Origin: an uncultured Bacteroidales bacterium
Lineage (GTDB): Bacteria > Bacteroidota > Bacteroidia > Bacteroidales > UBA932
Reading direction: 5' to 3'
NCBI GenBank assembly: GCA_934726455.1
Contig: CAKVDS010000031.1
Coordinates: 1-28,188 of the forward strand
DNA: 28,188 nucleotides
Below the pieces are notes generated by a model. It made no database searches. It was given only the letters and a program-made list of their open reading frames with translations, and was not told the DNA's origin. Of the stretch, positions 15,536 to 23,194 are shown piece after piece; the stretch's first letter is position 1, and each line of letters starts with the position of its first letter. A program made the translations under genes and the position numbers.

Positions 15536-16145
15536 ACATATATTTCCTGAATTCCTTATCGAGATTATCGCGCCCTTCGGCTGTGCCGGAGAGCGCATAT
15601 TTTTTTGCCAGTTCATCACCAAGGGCTTCAAGCTCGGCGCGAATATCGTATTCTGTTCCCGTCAACTGTCTCATCGACACAGGATTAGGAAGCTCGGCAG
15701 GCCAGGATGTCTCATTGACATTCAGCCCGATGCCGACAATGCTGCTGCTGACCATGTCCCCGTCAAGAATGTTCTCTATGAGTATCCCGCATATCTTTCT
15801 GTCTCCGACCCAGATGTCATTAGGCCATTTGATGCGGCTCTCTATACCGCGGCCCAGGAGAAAATCCCGGATTGCAAGTGTCGTCATCTCCGTGACAAGA
15901 AGGACGTCCTTGATATTGAGAGAGAAAGCCCCTTCTGATGGGAAGCGGAGCAGTTGGCTGAATGTCAGCCCTACCGAGGGGCGAGAATACCATGTATGAA
16001 GCCCCTGTCCACGTCCGGCAGTCTGTGCCAGCGCGGCAACTATTGACAAATTGTCAAGAGAGTCCATCCTGCGTCTGACTTCTTTATTAGTGGAATCCGC
16101 AGTCTGTAGCCATATAATGCCCCCGTGTCCCGTGTATGGTGTCAT
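15522..16145 (-). CDS. birA: Biotin--[acetyl-CoA-carboxylase] ligase, catalytic domain only
   Basis: The protein has 207 residues. The enzyme activates biotin with ATP and attaches it to carboxylase carrier proteins. Motifs: GRGQG (44-48, biotinyl-AMP loop), KWPNDIW (106-112, catalytic Lys106), KICGILIEN (117-125) and GIGLNVN. There is no N-terminal helix-turn-helix, so it is not a repressor. It also ends right after the helix EFRKYMFRLP, so the usual C-terminal SH3-like domain (about 40-50 residues) is absent. The stop falls inside the 3' end of the opposing rpe gene (14-bp overlap), which leaves no room for the missing part. Start at ATG 16145, about 14 nt after the predicted RNA start. Confidence 0.9.
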   Translation of the reverse strand: MTPYTGHGGIIWLQTADSTNKEVRRRMDSLDNLSIVAALAQTAGRGQGLHTWYSRPSVGLTFSQLLRFPSEGAFSLNIKDVLLVTEMTTLAIRDFLLGRGIESRIKWPNDIWVGDRKICGILIENILDGDMVSSSIVGIGLNVNETSWPAELPNPVSMRQLTGTEYDIRAELEALGDELAKKYALSGTAEGRDNLDKEFRKYMFRLP

Positions 16146-16153
16146 TTTTGTTG

Positions 16154-16161
16154 TATCTTTG
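16154..16161 (+). promoter_or_regulatory. -7 box of ftsH-cdsA-psd operon promoter
   Basis: TATCTTTG is a perfect TAnnTTTG match. Predicted RNA start is near 16168, 12 nt before the ftsH ATG at 16180. It overlaps the opposing birA promoter. Confidence 0.7.
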
Positions 16162-16165
16162 TCCG

Positions 16166-16173
16166 CAAATTTA
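16166..16173 (-). promoter_or_regulatory. -7 box of birA promoter
   Basis: The minus strand reads TAAATTTG, a perfect TAnnTTTG match; TTG (minus strand of 16194-16196) lies 20 nt upstream. Its -33 half is inside the first codons of ftsH. Confidence 0.65.
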
Positions 16174-16179
16174 AAAACG

Positions 16180-18192
16180 ATGGCTCAAAAACCCAACAAT
16201 AAGCACAACAAAGGCCAGAAAGTGATCAGGATCAACTTCTCGACCATCCTCTATGTCATACTCCTTGTGAGCATCGGGTGGATGCTTCTCAGCAACAGTT
16301 CCGCTCCTGCGGGCAAGATAGAATGGGCTCAGGTCCAGGAGATGGCCCGGGAGGGCGACATCAGCGAGATACACTTTGTCCGTAACGACTTCCGTGGCGA
16401 CGTGACAGTCCGTCCGGACAGGCTGGGGAAGTATTCCAACCTCTTCGCAAACGGAAAACTCCCCAAAAAGTCCCCTCAGTTCTATTTCCTCACTTCCACC
16501 AAATTTGATCCGGAAAGTGAATTCAGCGAGTTGAACGCGGGACTGCAGGACGGCTCAAAGGTCAAGTTGTATATCGAAAACGAGACCAATATCTGGGGCG
16601 GAATCCTCGAATGGGTGCTTCCGATCGCGTTGCTTCTGCTTCTTTATGGGTGGATGTTCCGCTCCATGTCCAGACAGATGGGCGGCGGAAACGGCGGTGG
16701 CGGCGGAATGAACCCGTTCAATGTAGGCAAAGCGACAGGTAAACTCACAGACAAAGACAAGGTCAACGTCACCTTCAAAGATGTGGCCGGTCTGTACGGT
16801 GCAAAAGAAGAAGTGATGGAGATAGTGGATTTTCTCAAGAATCCGGCAAAATATACTGCTCTCGGCGGCAAAATACCTAAAGGCGCACTTCTCGTCGGCC
16901 CTCCGGGCACCGGAAAGACCTTGCTTGCCAAAGCTGTCGCAGGAGAGGCGAATGTGCCATTCTTCAGCATAAGCGGATCCGACTTCGTGGAGATGTTCGT
17001 CGGAGTCGGGGCCAGCAGAGTCCGGGATCTTTTCGCACAAGCGAAAGAGAAGGCCCCGTGCATCGTGTTCATCGATGAAATAGATGCCGTGGGACGCGCA
17101 AGGGGGAAAAATGTCGGATTCTCATCCAACGATGAGCGCGAGAACACTCTAAACCAGCTCCTTACCGAGATGGACGGTTTCGACACCAACAGCGGCGTCA
17201 TCGTCCTCGCGGCCACCAACCGTGCCGACATATTGGACAAGGCTCTCACCAGAGCCGGCCGTTTTGACCGCCAGATACATGTGACTCTGCCTGACCTCAA
17301 TGAAAGGAAAGAGATTTTTGCGGTCCATGTCAAGAAACTCAAGCTCTCTCCGGACTTCGATGTGGAGGCCATCGCCAAACAGACCCCGGGATTTTCCGGA
17401 GCCGACATAGCCAATGTCTGCAATGAAGCCGCCCTTACGGCTGCACGCAAAGGGAAGAAGGCTGTAGACAATTCCGACTTCATCGATGCTGTCGACAGGG
17501 TAGTGGGCGGAATCGAAAGGAAGAAGACAATCATGTCCCCGGAAGAGAAGAGACTTACAGCTTATCACGAGGCCGGCCACGCGGTTGCAGGATGGCTTCT
17601 CCCGGGATGCGATCCGGTGCTGAAAGTGTCCATAATCCCTCGCGGGCAGGCGCTTGGCCTGACTTGGAGTCTCCCGGACGAGAAAGTCATGATGTCCAAG
17701 TCCGACATGATGGACGAGATGTGCTGCCTTGTCGGCGGACGGGTGGCAGAAGAAATTGTCAACAACGGAATCCCTTGTACAGGCGCGCTCAATGACTTCG
17801 AAAAGATGACCAAGATGGCATACGCAATGGTCACCTACTACGGCATGAGCGACAAGATAGGAAACCTCTCATTCTATGACTCAAGCGGCAACAGCGGTTA
17901 TGATCTCACCAAACCTTACAGCGAAAAGACGGCACAGACGATCGATGCCGAAGCCAAAGCGCTTGTAGACGAGGTGACAACGCGCACCACCAAGATTCTC
18001 AAGGACAACTGGGACAAGCTTGAGACGCTTGCGCAGATGCTTATAGAAAAAGAGGTCATCACGGCAGACGACATCGAGAAACTCTTCGGCCCGAAAGCCG
18101 GCACCCATGGGGAAGAGCGTCTCAAAGGCGATCAGGCTCAAGCCCCGAAGCCGGAAGAGCAGGAGTCTGAAAACAAAAACGATGAGCAATGA
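16180..18192 (+). CDS. ftsH: ATP-dependent zinc metalloprotease FtsH
   Basis: The protein has 670 residues. Two membrane segments (about 20-36 and 141-160) flank a periplasmic FtsH_ext domain; a glycine-rich linker follows, then the AAA+ domain with Walker A GPPGTGKT (~240-247), Walker B IVFIDEIDAVGR and the second region of homology ATNRADILDKALTRAGRFDRQ. The protease domain has HEAGH at 463-467 and the third Zn ligand in GALNDFEKMTK. It is a hexameric inner-membrane protease that degrades membrane and regulatory proteins. The frame is open to 16051, but the ATG at 16180 is used, since it follows the promoter at 16154-16161. The stop overlaps the cdsA start by 4 bp (ATGA). The C-terminal tail (about 640-670) is charged and rich in E, Q and K. 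Confidence 0.97.
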   Translation: MAQKPNNKHNKGQKVIRINFSTILYVILLVSIGWMLLSNSSAPAGKIEWAQVQEMAREGDISEIHFVRNDFRGDVTVRPDRLGKYSNLFANGKLPKKSPQFYFLTSTKFDPESEFSELNAGLQDGSKVKLYIENETNIWGGILEWVLPIALLLLLYGWMFRSMSRQMGGGNGGGGGMNPFNVGKATGKLTDKDKVNVTFKDVAGLYGAKEEVMEIVDFLKNPAKYTALGGKIPKGALLVGPPGTGKTLLAKAVAGEANVPFFSISGSDFVEMFVGVGASRVRDLFAQAKEKAPCIVFIDEIDAVGRARGKNVGFSSNDERENTLNQLLTEMDGFDTNSGVIVLAATNRADILDKALTRAGRFDRQIHVTLPDLNERKEIFAVHVKKLKLSPDFDVEAIAKQTPGFSGADIANVCNEAALTAARKGKKAVDNSDFIDAVDRVVGGIERKKTIMSPEEKRLTAYHEAGHAVAGWLLPGCDPVLKVSIIPRGQALGLTWSLPDEKVMMSKSDMMDEMCCLVGGRVAEEIVNNGIPCTGALNDFEKMTKMAYAMVTYYGMSDKIGNLSFYDSSGNSGYDLTKPYSEKTAQTIDAEAKALVDEVTTRTTKILKDNWDKLETLAQMLIEKEVITADDIEKLFGPKAGTHGEERLKGDQAQAPKPEEQESENKNDEQ

Positions 18193-19019
18193 ATAATCTG
18201 CTGAAGAGAACCCTTGCCGGACTGGTTTTCCTTGTCGTGATGGTTTTCGGCACGATCTGGGACAGGACACTTTTTGGTGCCCTGTTCCTTGTCATTTTAT
18301 ATACGGCCCTCCGGGAGTTTTACACAATGACTCTGGGGCAGCGGTATCCTATACAACAAAAGATAGGCTTGCTTACGGCCGTGGCGGCATTCATACTCAT
18401 CGCCGCTGCACAGTTCTTCGGATGGGACATCAGGCTGCTGCTTCTGGTTCTGTTCCCGCTGCTGCTGATTCCGGTGTCCTGCATCTTCTTTCCCGAAAGG
18501 GACGGCTTTTCCGATATCGGGCTCATTTACGCCGGTCTCGGATACATCGCCCTGCCCATCTGCCTGTCTCCGCTTCTTGTGATGGACGGCCCTGTTTTTG
18601 ACGGATGGCGGATTCTGCCGCTTTTCATAATAATCTGGGTATCGGACGTAGGGGCATATTGCATCGGCTCCATCCTCGGAAGGAGGGAGGGAGCACGCAG
18701 ATTGGCTCCGGAGATCTCGCCGAAGAAATCATGGTGGGGGTTCTGGGGTGGACTGGCCTTCAGCGCAGCAGCAGCTCTACTGATGTGCAAACTCGGATGG
18801 CTGCCTTACTCTTGGATTCACAGCATGATGTTGGGTGTCGTGATATGCCTTGGAGGTGTGTGCGGGGATCTGTTCGAGTCTGAATGGAAACGCAGCTGCG
18901 GTGTCAAGGATTCGGGCAATTGCATTCCAGGACACGGTGGGATGCTTGACCGGTTCGACAGCAGTCTGGTGGGGATTCCGCTCGGAATCGTATATCTCGT
19001 AGCGTTCGGGCTTCTATGA
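18189..19019 (+). CDS. cdsA: Phosphatidate cytidylyltransferase
   Basis: The protein has 276 residues with about seven to eight hydrophobic membrane segments. It makes CDP-diacylglycerol from phosphatidic acid and CTP, the common precursor of bacterial phospholipids. The CdsA signature appears near the C-terminus: ESEWKRSCGVKDSGNCIPGHGGMLDRFDS. It is joined to ftsH and psd by 4-bp overlaps on both sides, so ftsH-cdsA-psd is a single operon. Confidence 0.95.
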   Translation: MNNLLKRTLAGLVFLVVMVFGTIWDRTLFGALFLVILYTALREFYTMTLGQRYPIQQKIGLLTAVAAFILIAAAQFFGWDIRLLLLVLFPLLLIPVSCIFFPERDGFSDIGLIYAGLGYIALPICLSPLLVMDGPVFDGWRILPLFIIIWVSDVGAYCIGSILGRREGARRLAPEISPKKSWWGFWGGLAFSAAAALLMCKLGWLPYSWIHSMMLGVVICLGGVCGDLFESEWKRSCGVKDSGNCIPGHGGMLDRFDSSLVGIPLGIVYLVAFGLL

Positions 19020-19699
19020 TAGACCGCAACTCCAGAGGCACCCTCGCCCTTGTTTACGCTTTCAGTGCCGCTGCCGGGGCGGCACTCCTGTTGTTTGTAC
19101 ACGTCAGTTGGATTGTATGGCCGGTGCTGGCCCTGCTGCTGTGGTTCTGCATCTGGCAGACTTTTTTCTTCCGGGTACCGCAGCGCAGATGCAACGGTTC
19201 AGGCACATGCATATCTTCTGTCGCAGACGGCAAGGTCGTCATCATCGAAAAGGCATACGAAAAAGAATACCTGAAATGCGAATGCATCCAGGTGTCCGTA
19301 TACATGAATTTCTTCGATGTACACGCCAACTTCTGGCCGGCGGACGGGGAAGTGAGTTACTACAAGTACTACCCAGGCAAACACCTGCTGGCCTTCAAGC
19401 CGAAAGCCTCCGAGGAAAACGAGCACAGCTGCACCGGGCTGACTTTGCCCGGAGGAGAAAGGATCTTTTTCAAACAGATAGCGGGAGGCTTCGCCCGCAG
19501 GATAGTATGCTATGCCCACAGATGCAACTCCGTCAAGGCAGGCGACCAATGCGGGATCATCAAATTCGGTTCAAGGATAGATCTTTTCCTCCCGCTGGAT
19601 GCGGAACTGAGAGTTTCCGTCGGCGACTATGTCAGGGCGTGCGAGACTGTCATTGCAGAATTGCCCGCAAGTCCATCTTCAGTTGCTCGACAGAAGTGA
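19016..19699 (+). CDS. psd: Phosphatidylserine decarboxylase proenzyme (short type)
   Basis: The protein has 227 residues, the length of the short Psd type. It turns phosphatidylserine into phosphatidylethanolamine at the inner membrane. Two hydrophobic segments lie near the N-terminus (about 10-50); the conserved NFFDVHANFWPADGEV block is present; and the self-cleavage site is the Gly-Ser of IIKFGSR, where Ser186 would become the pyruvoyl group. Start at ATG 19016 overlaps the cdsA stop. The 3' end overlaps the opposing HAD gene by 50 bp (19650-19699). Confidence 0.94.
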   Translation: MIDRNSRGTLALVYAFSAAAGAALLLFVHVSWIVWPVLALLLWFCIWQTFFFRVPQRRCNGSGTCISSVADGKVVIIEKAYEKEYLKCECIQVSVYMNFFDVHANFWPADGEVSYYKYYPGKHLLAFKPKASEENEHSCTGLTLPGGERIFFKQIAGGFARRIVCYAHRCNSVKAGDQCGIIKFGSRIDLFLPLDAELRVSVGDYVRACETVIAELPASPSSVARQK

Positions 19700-20258
19700 A
19701 TACCAGACCGTTAATGCCCAACGCCTCCGCAGCTGCGATATTTTCGGAATTATCATCAATGAACAGGCATTCTTCCGCCTTGAGCCCGAAGCGTTCAAGG
19801 AGAATCCTGTAGATTCTTTCATCGGGCTTCTTGCAATGCTCCTGTCCGGAAATGACATAAGCATCCAGAAGATCAAAGACCGGATAGTGCCTGGTATCCT
19901 CGCGTATCAGGGGAAATGTCTCCGCCGACCAGTTTGACAGGCCGAAAAGCCGATACCCGCGCTCTTTGAGTTCCCGGACCACAGCCTCCATCCCCGGTAT
20001 CTGCCCGTTCATCATCCCGATCCACTGCCCGAAATACATCTTGATCTCCTTCTCCCACTCTGGATAAAGGGCTATTCTCTCAGCCATTGCATCCTTGGTC
20101 GGTCTTCCGGCATCCACGGTCGCATTCCACTCATATGGGCAGACGTTTTGCAGGAAATATTCTGTTTTCTCCGGGTCATTGAAATATTTGTCGAAAAGAT
20201 GATGAGGATTCCAGTCCACCAGAACAGATCCGAAATCGAAAATAATATTGTGCATCAT
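19650..20258 (-). CDS. HAD family phosphatase (YihX-like)
   Basis: The protein has 202 residues. HAD motifs: I FDFGSVLVDW (nucleophile Asp8), II LSNWS, III Lys in CKKPDERIY, IV FIDDNSENI. The four-helix cap after motif I and the DFG form of motif I are typical of subfamily IA enzymes related to YihX, which removes phosphate from sugar phosphates. The substrate is not predictable. Translation begins 2 nt after the stop of the TonB-plug lipoprotein gene, so the two share a transcript. Two adjacent ATGs exist (20258, 20255). Its 3' end overlaps psd by 50 bp. Confidence 0.88.
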   Translation of the reverse strand: MMHNIIFDFGSVLVDWNPHHLFDKYFNDPEKTEYFLQNVCPYEWNATVDAGRPTKDAMAERIALYPEWEKEIKMYFGQWIGMMNGQIPGMEAVVRELKERGYRLFGLSNWSAETFPLIREDTRHYPVFDLLDAYVISGQEHCKKPDERIYRILLERFGLKAEECLFIDDNSENIAAAEALGINGLVFTSVEQLKMDLRAILQ

Positions 20259-20260
20259 GC

Positions 20261-20719
20261 CTAATCGATTGTTTTTCTAGTTACAATAAGTATCACGCCA
20301 TTCGCGCCACGAGCGCCATAAAGAGCAGTGGTAGAGGCATCTTTCAACACATCAACCCGCTCCACCATATCAGGCTGGATGTGGCTTATGTCGTCAGTCT
20401 CCATCCCGTCCACGAGGATAAGGGGTTCATTGCTTCCCATGATCGAGTTCACTCCCCGGATTGTGATGGACGTCCCGTTGACGACAAGTCCTGGAACCCG
20501 CCCCTTGAGGTATTCATAAATGTCACTGTAACCGGATCCCTGCTTGATCTCAAGCGATGAAACAGAGGAGGCTGAATCTTTCTTCTTGATTTTTCCATAA
20601 CCGGTATTGACATACTCCTCCCCGGACTCATGTCCGGCAACATGATCGGCGGCATTCCGTGAAGTCCCGCAAGAGACGGCAACCAGGACGGCCGCAGCAA
20701 AAACAAAAGTTCGTTTCAT
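20261..20719 (-). CDS. Lipoprotein consisting of a free-standing TonB-receptor plug domain
   Basis: The protein has 152 residues. An N-terminal signal with candidate lipobox VAVSC (Cys17; Ala at -3 is not ideal) points to a lipid-anchored protein. No acidic residues directly follow the cysteine. The rest (about 65-150) is a SusC-type plug: YEYLKGRVPGLVV, TSITIRGVNS, EPLILVDGM, VERVDVLKDASTTALYGARGANGVILI. The usual 600-800-residue beta-barrel is absent; the gene stops properly after VTRKTID, and the downstream HAD gene begins 2 nt later, so this is not a simple truncation. The piece NTGYGKIKKKD before the plug resembles the VGYGTQKK linker of SusC proteins. Small plug-only proteins are known in Bacteroidetes, but their role is unknown to me. 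Confidence 0.85.
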   Translation of the reverse strand: MKRTFVFAAAVLVAVSCGTSRNAADHVAGHESGEEYVNTGYGKIKKKDSASSVSSLEIKQGSGYSDIYEYLKGRVPGLVVNGTSITIRGVNSIMGSNEPLILVDGMETDDISHIQPDMVERVDVLKDASTTALYGARGANGVILIVTRKTID

Positions 20720-20742
20720 CGCAGATTGTTATTAGTATTCCT

Positions 20743-20750
20743 CAAATATA
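20743..20750 (-). promoter_or_regulatory. -7 box of the plug lipoprotein/HAD operon
   Basis: The minus strand reads TATATTTG, a perfect TAnnTTTG match, with predicted RNA start near 20736 and a leader of about 17 nt. Confidence 0.65.
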
Positions 20751-20795
20751 CAAAATATTTTCATATCCGGGCCTTGCGGATTCGGGAAAATGACG

Positions 20796-20803
20796 TATCT
20801 TTG
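20796..20803 (+). promoter_or_regulatory. -7 box of tRNA-Cys promoter
   Basis: TATCTTTG with TTG at 20774-20776 (19 nt upstream) forms a full -33/-7 pair. Predicted RNA start is near 20810, 4 nt before the mature tRNA. Confidence 0.75.
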
Positions 20804-20813
20804 TATTCCCGAT

Positions 20814-20887
20814 GGTGCGTTGGCCGAGTGGTCAGGCGCAGGTCTGCAAAACCTGTCACAGTGGTTCGATTCCGCTACGCACCTCCA
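20814..20887 (+). tRNA. tRNA-Cys (anticodon GCA), CCA encoded
   Basis: All arms fold: acceptor 20814-20820 with 20877-20883 (GGTGCGT/ACGCACC); anticodon stem 20839-20843 with 20851-20855 around loop CTGCAAA, anticodon GCA at 20846-20848; T stem 20860-20864 with 20872-20876 around TTCGATT. The discriminator base is T20884, the identity base expected for cysteine tRNA, followed by encoded CCA (20885-20887). It has its own promoter. Confidence 0.96.
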
Positions 20888-20921
20888 ACAAGTGCTTTCA
20901 GGACAAACTGAAAGCACTTGT
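20888..20921 (+). repeat. 14-bp perfect inverted repeat directly after tRNA-Cys
   Basis: ACAAGTGCTTTCAG (20888-20901) pairs perfectly with 20908-20921 around the 6-nt loop GACAAA. The stem begins at the base following CCA. There is no T run after it, so it is not a standard intrinsic terminator; it could stall polymerase, protect or guide tRNA 3' processing, or be an old attachment site. Confidence 0.85.
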
Positions 20922-21042
20922 CGTATCCGGGGCTGCAAGGCTGACACCCGGAGAATAACAGATAAGCGCCAAAAACTGGCGAAAAGGCATCGAATCGAAA
21001 GCATAGGCGGGCATCGGTTTCAGTTTTTCAAAAAATATGACT
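20922..21042. other. Non-coding stretch with two small hairpins
   Basis: No convincing gene is visible between the tRNA hairpin and the next promoter. Two further small stems can be drawn: TCCGGG with CCCGGA at about 20925-20973, and CGCCA with TGGCG around AAAAC shortly after. Nothing else is recognised. Confidence 0.45.
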
Positions 21043-21050
21043 TATCTTTG
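21043..21050 (+). promoter_or_regulatory. -7 box of the CDP-alcohol transferase/cls operon
   Basis: TATCTTTG is a perfect TAnnTTTG match; predicted RNA start is near 21057, about 23 nt before ATG 21080. Confidence 0.7.
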
Positions 21051-21079
21051 AAGTCTCATTAAGATAAGACACTATCGAT

Positions 21080-21775
21080 ATGGAAACGAAACAAGCAACG
21101 AGAATTCAGACATCACTTCTCAACGGAGTGGAGAAAAAAGCTCTTGTATGGCTCGCTGAGAGACAGCCGAAATGGATGACGTCGGACATCTTGACAGGCA
21201 TAGGCTTCATCGGTGCGCTTATAATAGCCGCAGGATTCATACTCACAAAGAAAAACATCGATTTTCTCTGGATTTCGACTTTCGGCCTGCTCGTCAACTG
21301 GTACGGAGACTCTCTCGACGGCACCCTCGCAAGGGTACGCAAAAAGCAGCGTCCTGTCTACGGGTATTATTTGGATCACACCGTCGACTGCATCAACGAA
21401 AGCGTCATGTTCATCGGAGCCGGGCTCTCCGGACTCATGATCAACCCGTCCCTCGCCCTTGCCGTACTGGTCCTCTACCTTCTCATGACCATCAATGTCA
21501 GTGTCAATGCCCACCTCAAGAGCGAGTTCAGACTGACCTACGCAAAACTCGGCCCGACTGAATTCAGGCTTATCGTGATGATCGTCAACACTCTTTTCAT
21601 ATTCATAAAGCCGCTGTCGGAGTTCCACAAGACCTACCACCTGTTCGGATACGAATTCGGTATGAAAGCCCTTGACTTCGTAGCTGTAGGCATGATAGTG
21701 ATTCTGGCGATAATGTATCTGGTGACCATTTTCTCAGATGCCGCCAAGTATTCCAAGATGGATCCGAAAAAATAA
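21080..21775 (+). CDS. CDP-alcohol phosphatidyltransferase family protein
   Basis: The protein has 231 residues and about five to six membrane segments. The family signature is present as GDSLDGTLARVRK followed by GYYLDHTVD, giving the DG..AR....G...D...D metal and CDP-binding site. These enzymes move a phosphatidyl or related group from a CDP-linked lipid to an alcohol in the inner membrane; the acceptor here cannot be told. It is unlike the usual PssA or PgsA in its N-terminus. The next gene, 12 nt downstream, is a cardiolipin synthase-like protein, so a role in phospholipid head-group synthesis is likely. Confidence 0.88.
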   Translation: METKQATRIQTSLLNGVEKKALVWLAERQPKWMTSDILTGIGFIGALIIAAGFILTKKNIDFLWISTFGLLVNWYGDSLDGTLARVRKKQRPVYGYYLDHTVDCINESVMFIGAGLSGLMINPSLALAVLVLYLLMTINVSVNAHLKSEFRLTYAKLGPTEFRLIVMIVNTLFIFIKPLSEFHKTYHLFGYEFGMKALDFVAVGMIVILAIMYLVTIFSDAAKYSKMDPKK

Positions 21776-21787
21776 AGGCAACCTCGG

Positions 21788-23194
21788 ATGAGCCCCTGGT
21801 GGAGTCTTATTTTCTTTTTGGTGCTTCTCAGCATCATCGTCATGATGATTTCCGAGAACCGCCATCCTCTGCGCACTATAGCATGGATCATGGTTCTCAT
21901 ATTCCTGCCTGGCGTGGGGCTCGTCCTATATATGGTTTTCGGACGCGACAACCGCAACCGGCGTCTCGTGAGCGATGCCGACCTGCGGGAGTTCAAATCC
22001 AACACCTCAAGACTGTACGCCCTGCAGATATGCAGCCGTCCCGAGCCTTCTGAAAAGGATCTGATCAATCTCCTCTGGGGATGCAACCTCGCTTTCCCAC
22101 TGAACGGAAATTCTCTGAAGGTCTACACGAACTTCGACACGATGTACGCCGACCTCCTGACAGACATGCGCAACGCCAAGAGCCACATCCACTTCCAGTT
22201 TTTCAAATTTGAAGACGACCCGGTCGGTGAACTCGCGGCACGCATCCTCATCGACAAAGCCAAGGCCGGGCTGGAAGTCCGTGTCCAATACGATGACGCC
22301 GCCAACCTGCAGCGCAAGGCCTTTTTCAAGCGGCTCAGGGAAGAAGGAGTCATGGTGCAACCTTTCCTCAAAGTTCCCATACCGTTCATATCAAGCAGCA
22401 CCAACTACCGCAACCACCGTAAAGTGGCCGTGATAGACGGAACAGTCGGATACATCGGAGGCATGAACATAGCGCAGCGGTACTCGACAGGCATCAGGGG
22501 TGGCATGTGGAGGGACACCCACATACGGGTCACAGGGCCGGCGGTGTCGGAAATGCAGACCAGTTTCCTCGTGGACTGGCAATTCTCCTCAAAGAAGCCG
22601 CTTTTCTCCGAAAAATACTATCCGCAGGTGCCGGTAGACGGAGATGTGCTCATGCAGGTAGCGACCTCAGGCCCCATGGACGAATGGAGAGTCATCATGC
22701 AGGGCATAGTCCAGATGATCGCCCAAAGCAGGGAGTACATCTACATCCAGTCCCCGTACCTGATCCCTACCGAACCGGTGCTTCTGGCACTCCGCAATGC
22801 AGCCCTTTCCGGAGTGGATGTCAGGATAATGATCCCGTACCGCGGCGACAGGGGAGTGATCGTCCCGCTCGCGACCCGCTCCTACGTCAAAGACGTTGTG
22901 ACAGCCGGGGTAAAGGTCGATTTCTACGAAAACGGTTACATGCACTCCAAAGCCATCGTCTCCGATGACCGTATCGCGACTATCGGCTCAACCAACATGG
23001 ACGTGCGCAGTTACGAGCAGGATTTCGAGATCAATGCATTCATCTACGACAGGGAACTGGCGAAAAAGATGAAACACATTTTCCTTGAGGACGAAAAACA
23101 CACATGGCGGGTCGATCCTGAGAAATGGGCGGACAGGCCTTGGCCGGTCCGGTTCAGAGAATCGCTGGCGCGGCTCATGTCTCCTCTGTTATAG
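21788..23194 (+). CDS. cls: Cardiolipin synthase (phospholipase D family)
   Basis: The protein has 468 residues. Two N-terminal membrane helices (about 4-22 and 30-52, PLDc_N type) are followed by two HKD motifs: NHRKVAVIDG with the trailing GGMN (His at about 210) and MHSKAIVSDD with GSTNMD (about 385). The enzyme joins two phospholipids, typically phosphatidylglycerol, into cardiolipin. It probably shares a transcript with the CDP-alcohol transferase 12 nt upstream. The last 6 bp overlap the opposing arginase-like gene. Confidence 0.93.
   Translation: MSPWWSLIFFLVLLSIIVMMISENRHPLRTIAWIMVLIFLPGVGLVLYMVFGRDNRNRRLVSDADLREFKSNTSRLYALQICSRPEPSEKDLINLLWGCNLAFPLNGNSLKVYTNFDTMYADLLTDMRNAKSHIHFQFFKFEDDPVGELAARILIDKAKAGLEVRVQYDDAANLQRKAFFKRLREEGVMVQPFLKVPIPFISSSTNYRNHRKVAVIDGTVGYIGGMNIAQRYSTGIRGGMWRDTHIRVTGPAVSEMQTSFLVDWQFSSKKPLFSEKYYPQVPVDGDVLMQVATSGPMDEWRVIMQGIVQMIAQSREYIYIQSPYLIPTEPVLLALRNAALSGVDVRIMIPYRGDRGVIVPLATRSYVKDVVTAGVKVDFYENGYMHSKAIVSDDRIATIGSTNMDVRSYEQDFEINAFIYDRELAKKMKHIFLEDEKHTWRVDPEKWADRPWPVRFRESLARLMSPLL

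Noticed and set aside
16644..17534. A 296-codon open frame opposite ftsH
   Set aside because: It mirrors the strongly conserved AAA+ domain of FtsH. Composition (serine/alanine-rich) and lack of promoter mark it as a shadow.
20888..20921. Intrinsic terminator after tRNA-Cys
   Set aside because: The stem is perfect, but there is no T run on either strand, so I annotate it as an inverted repeat only.
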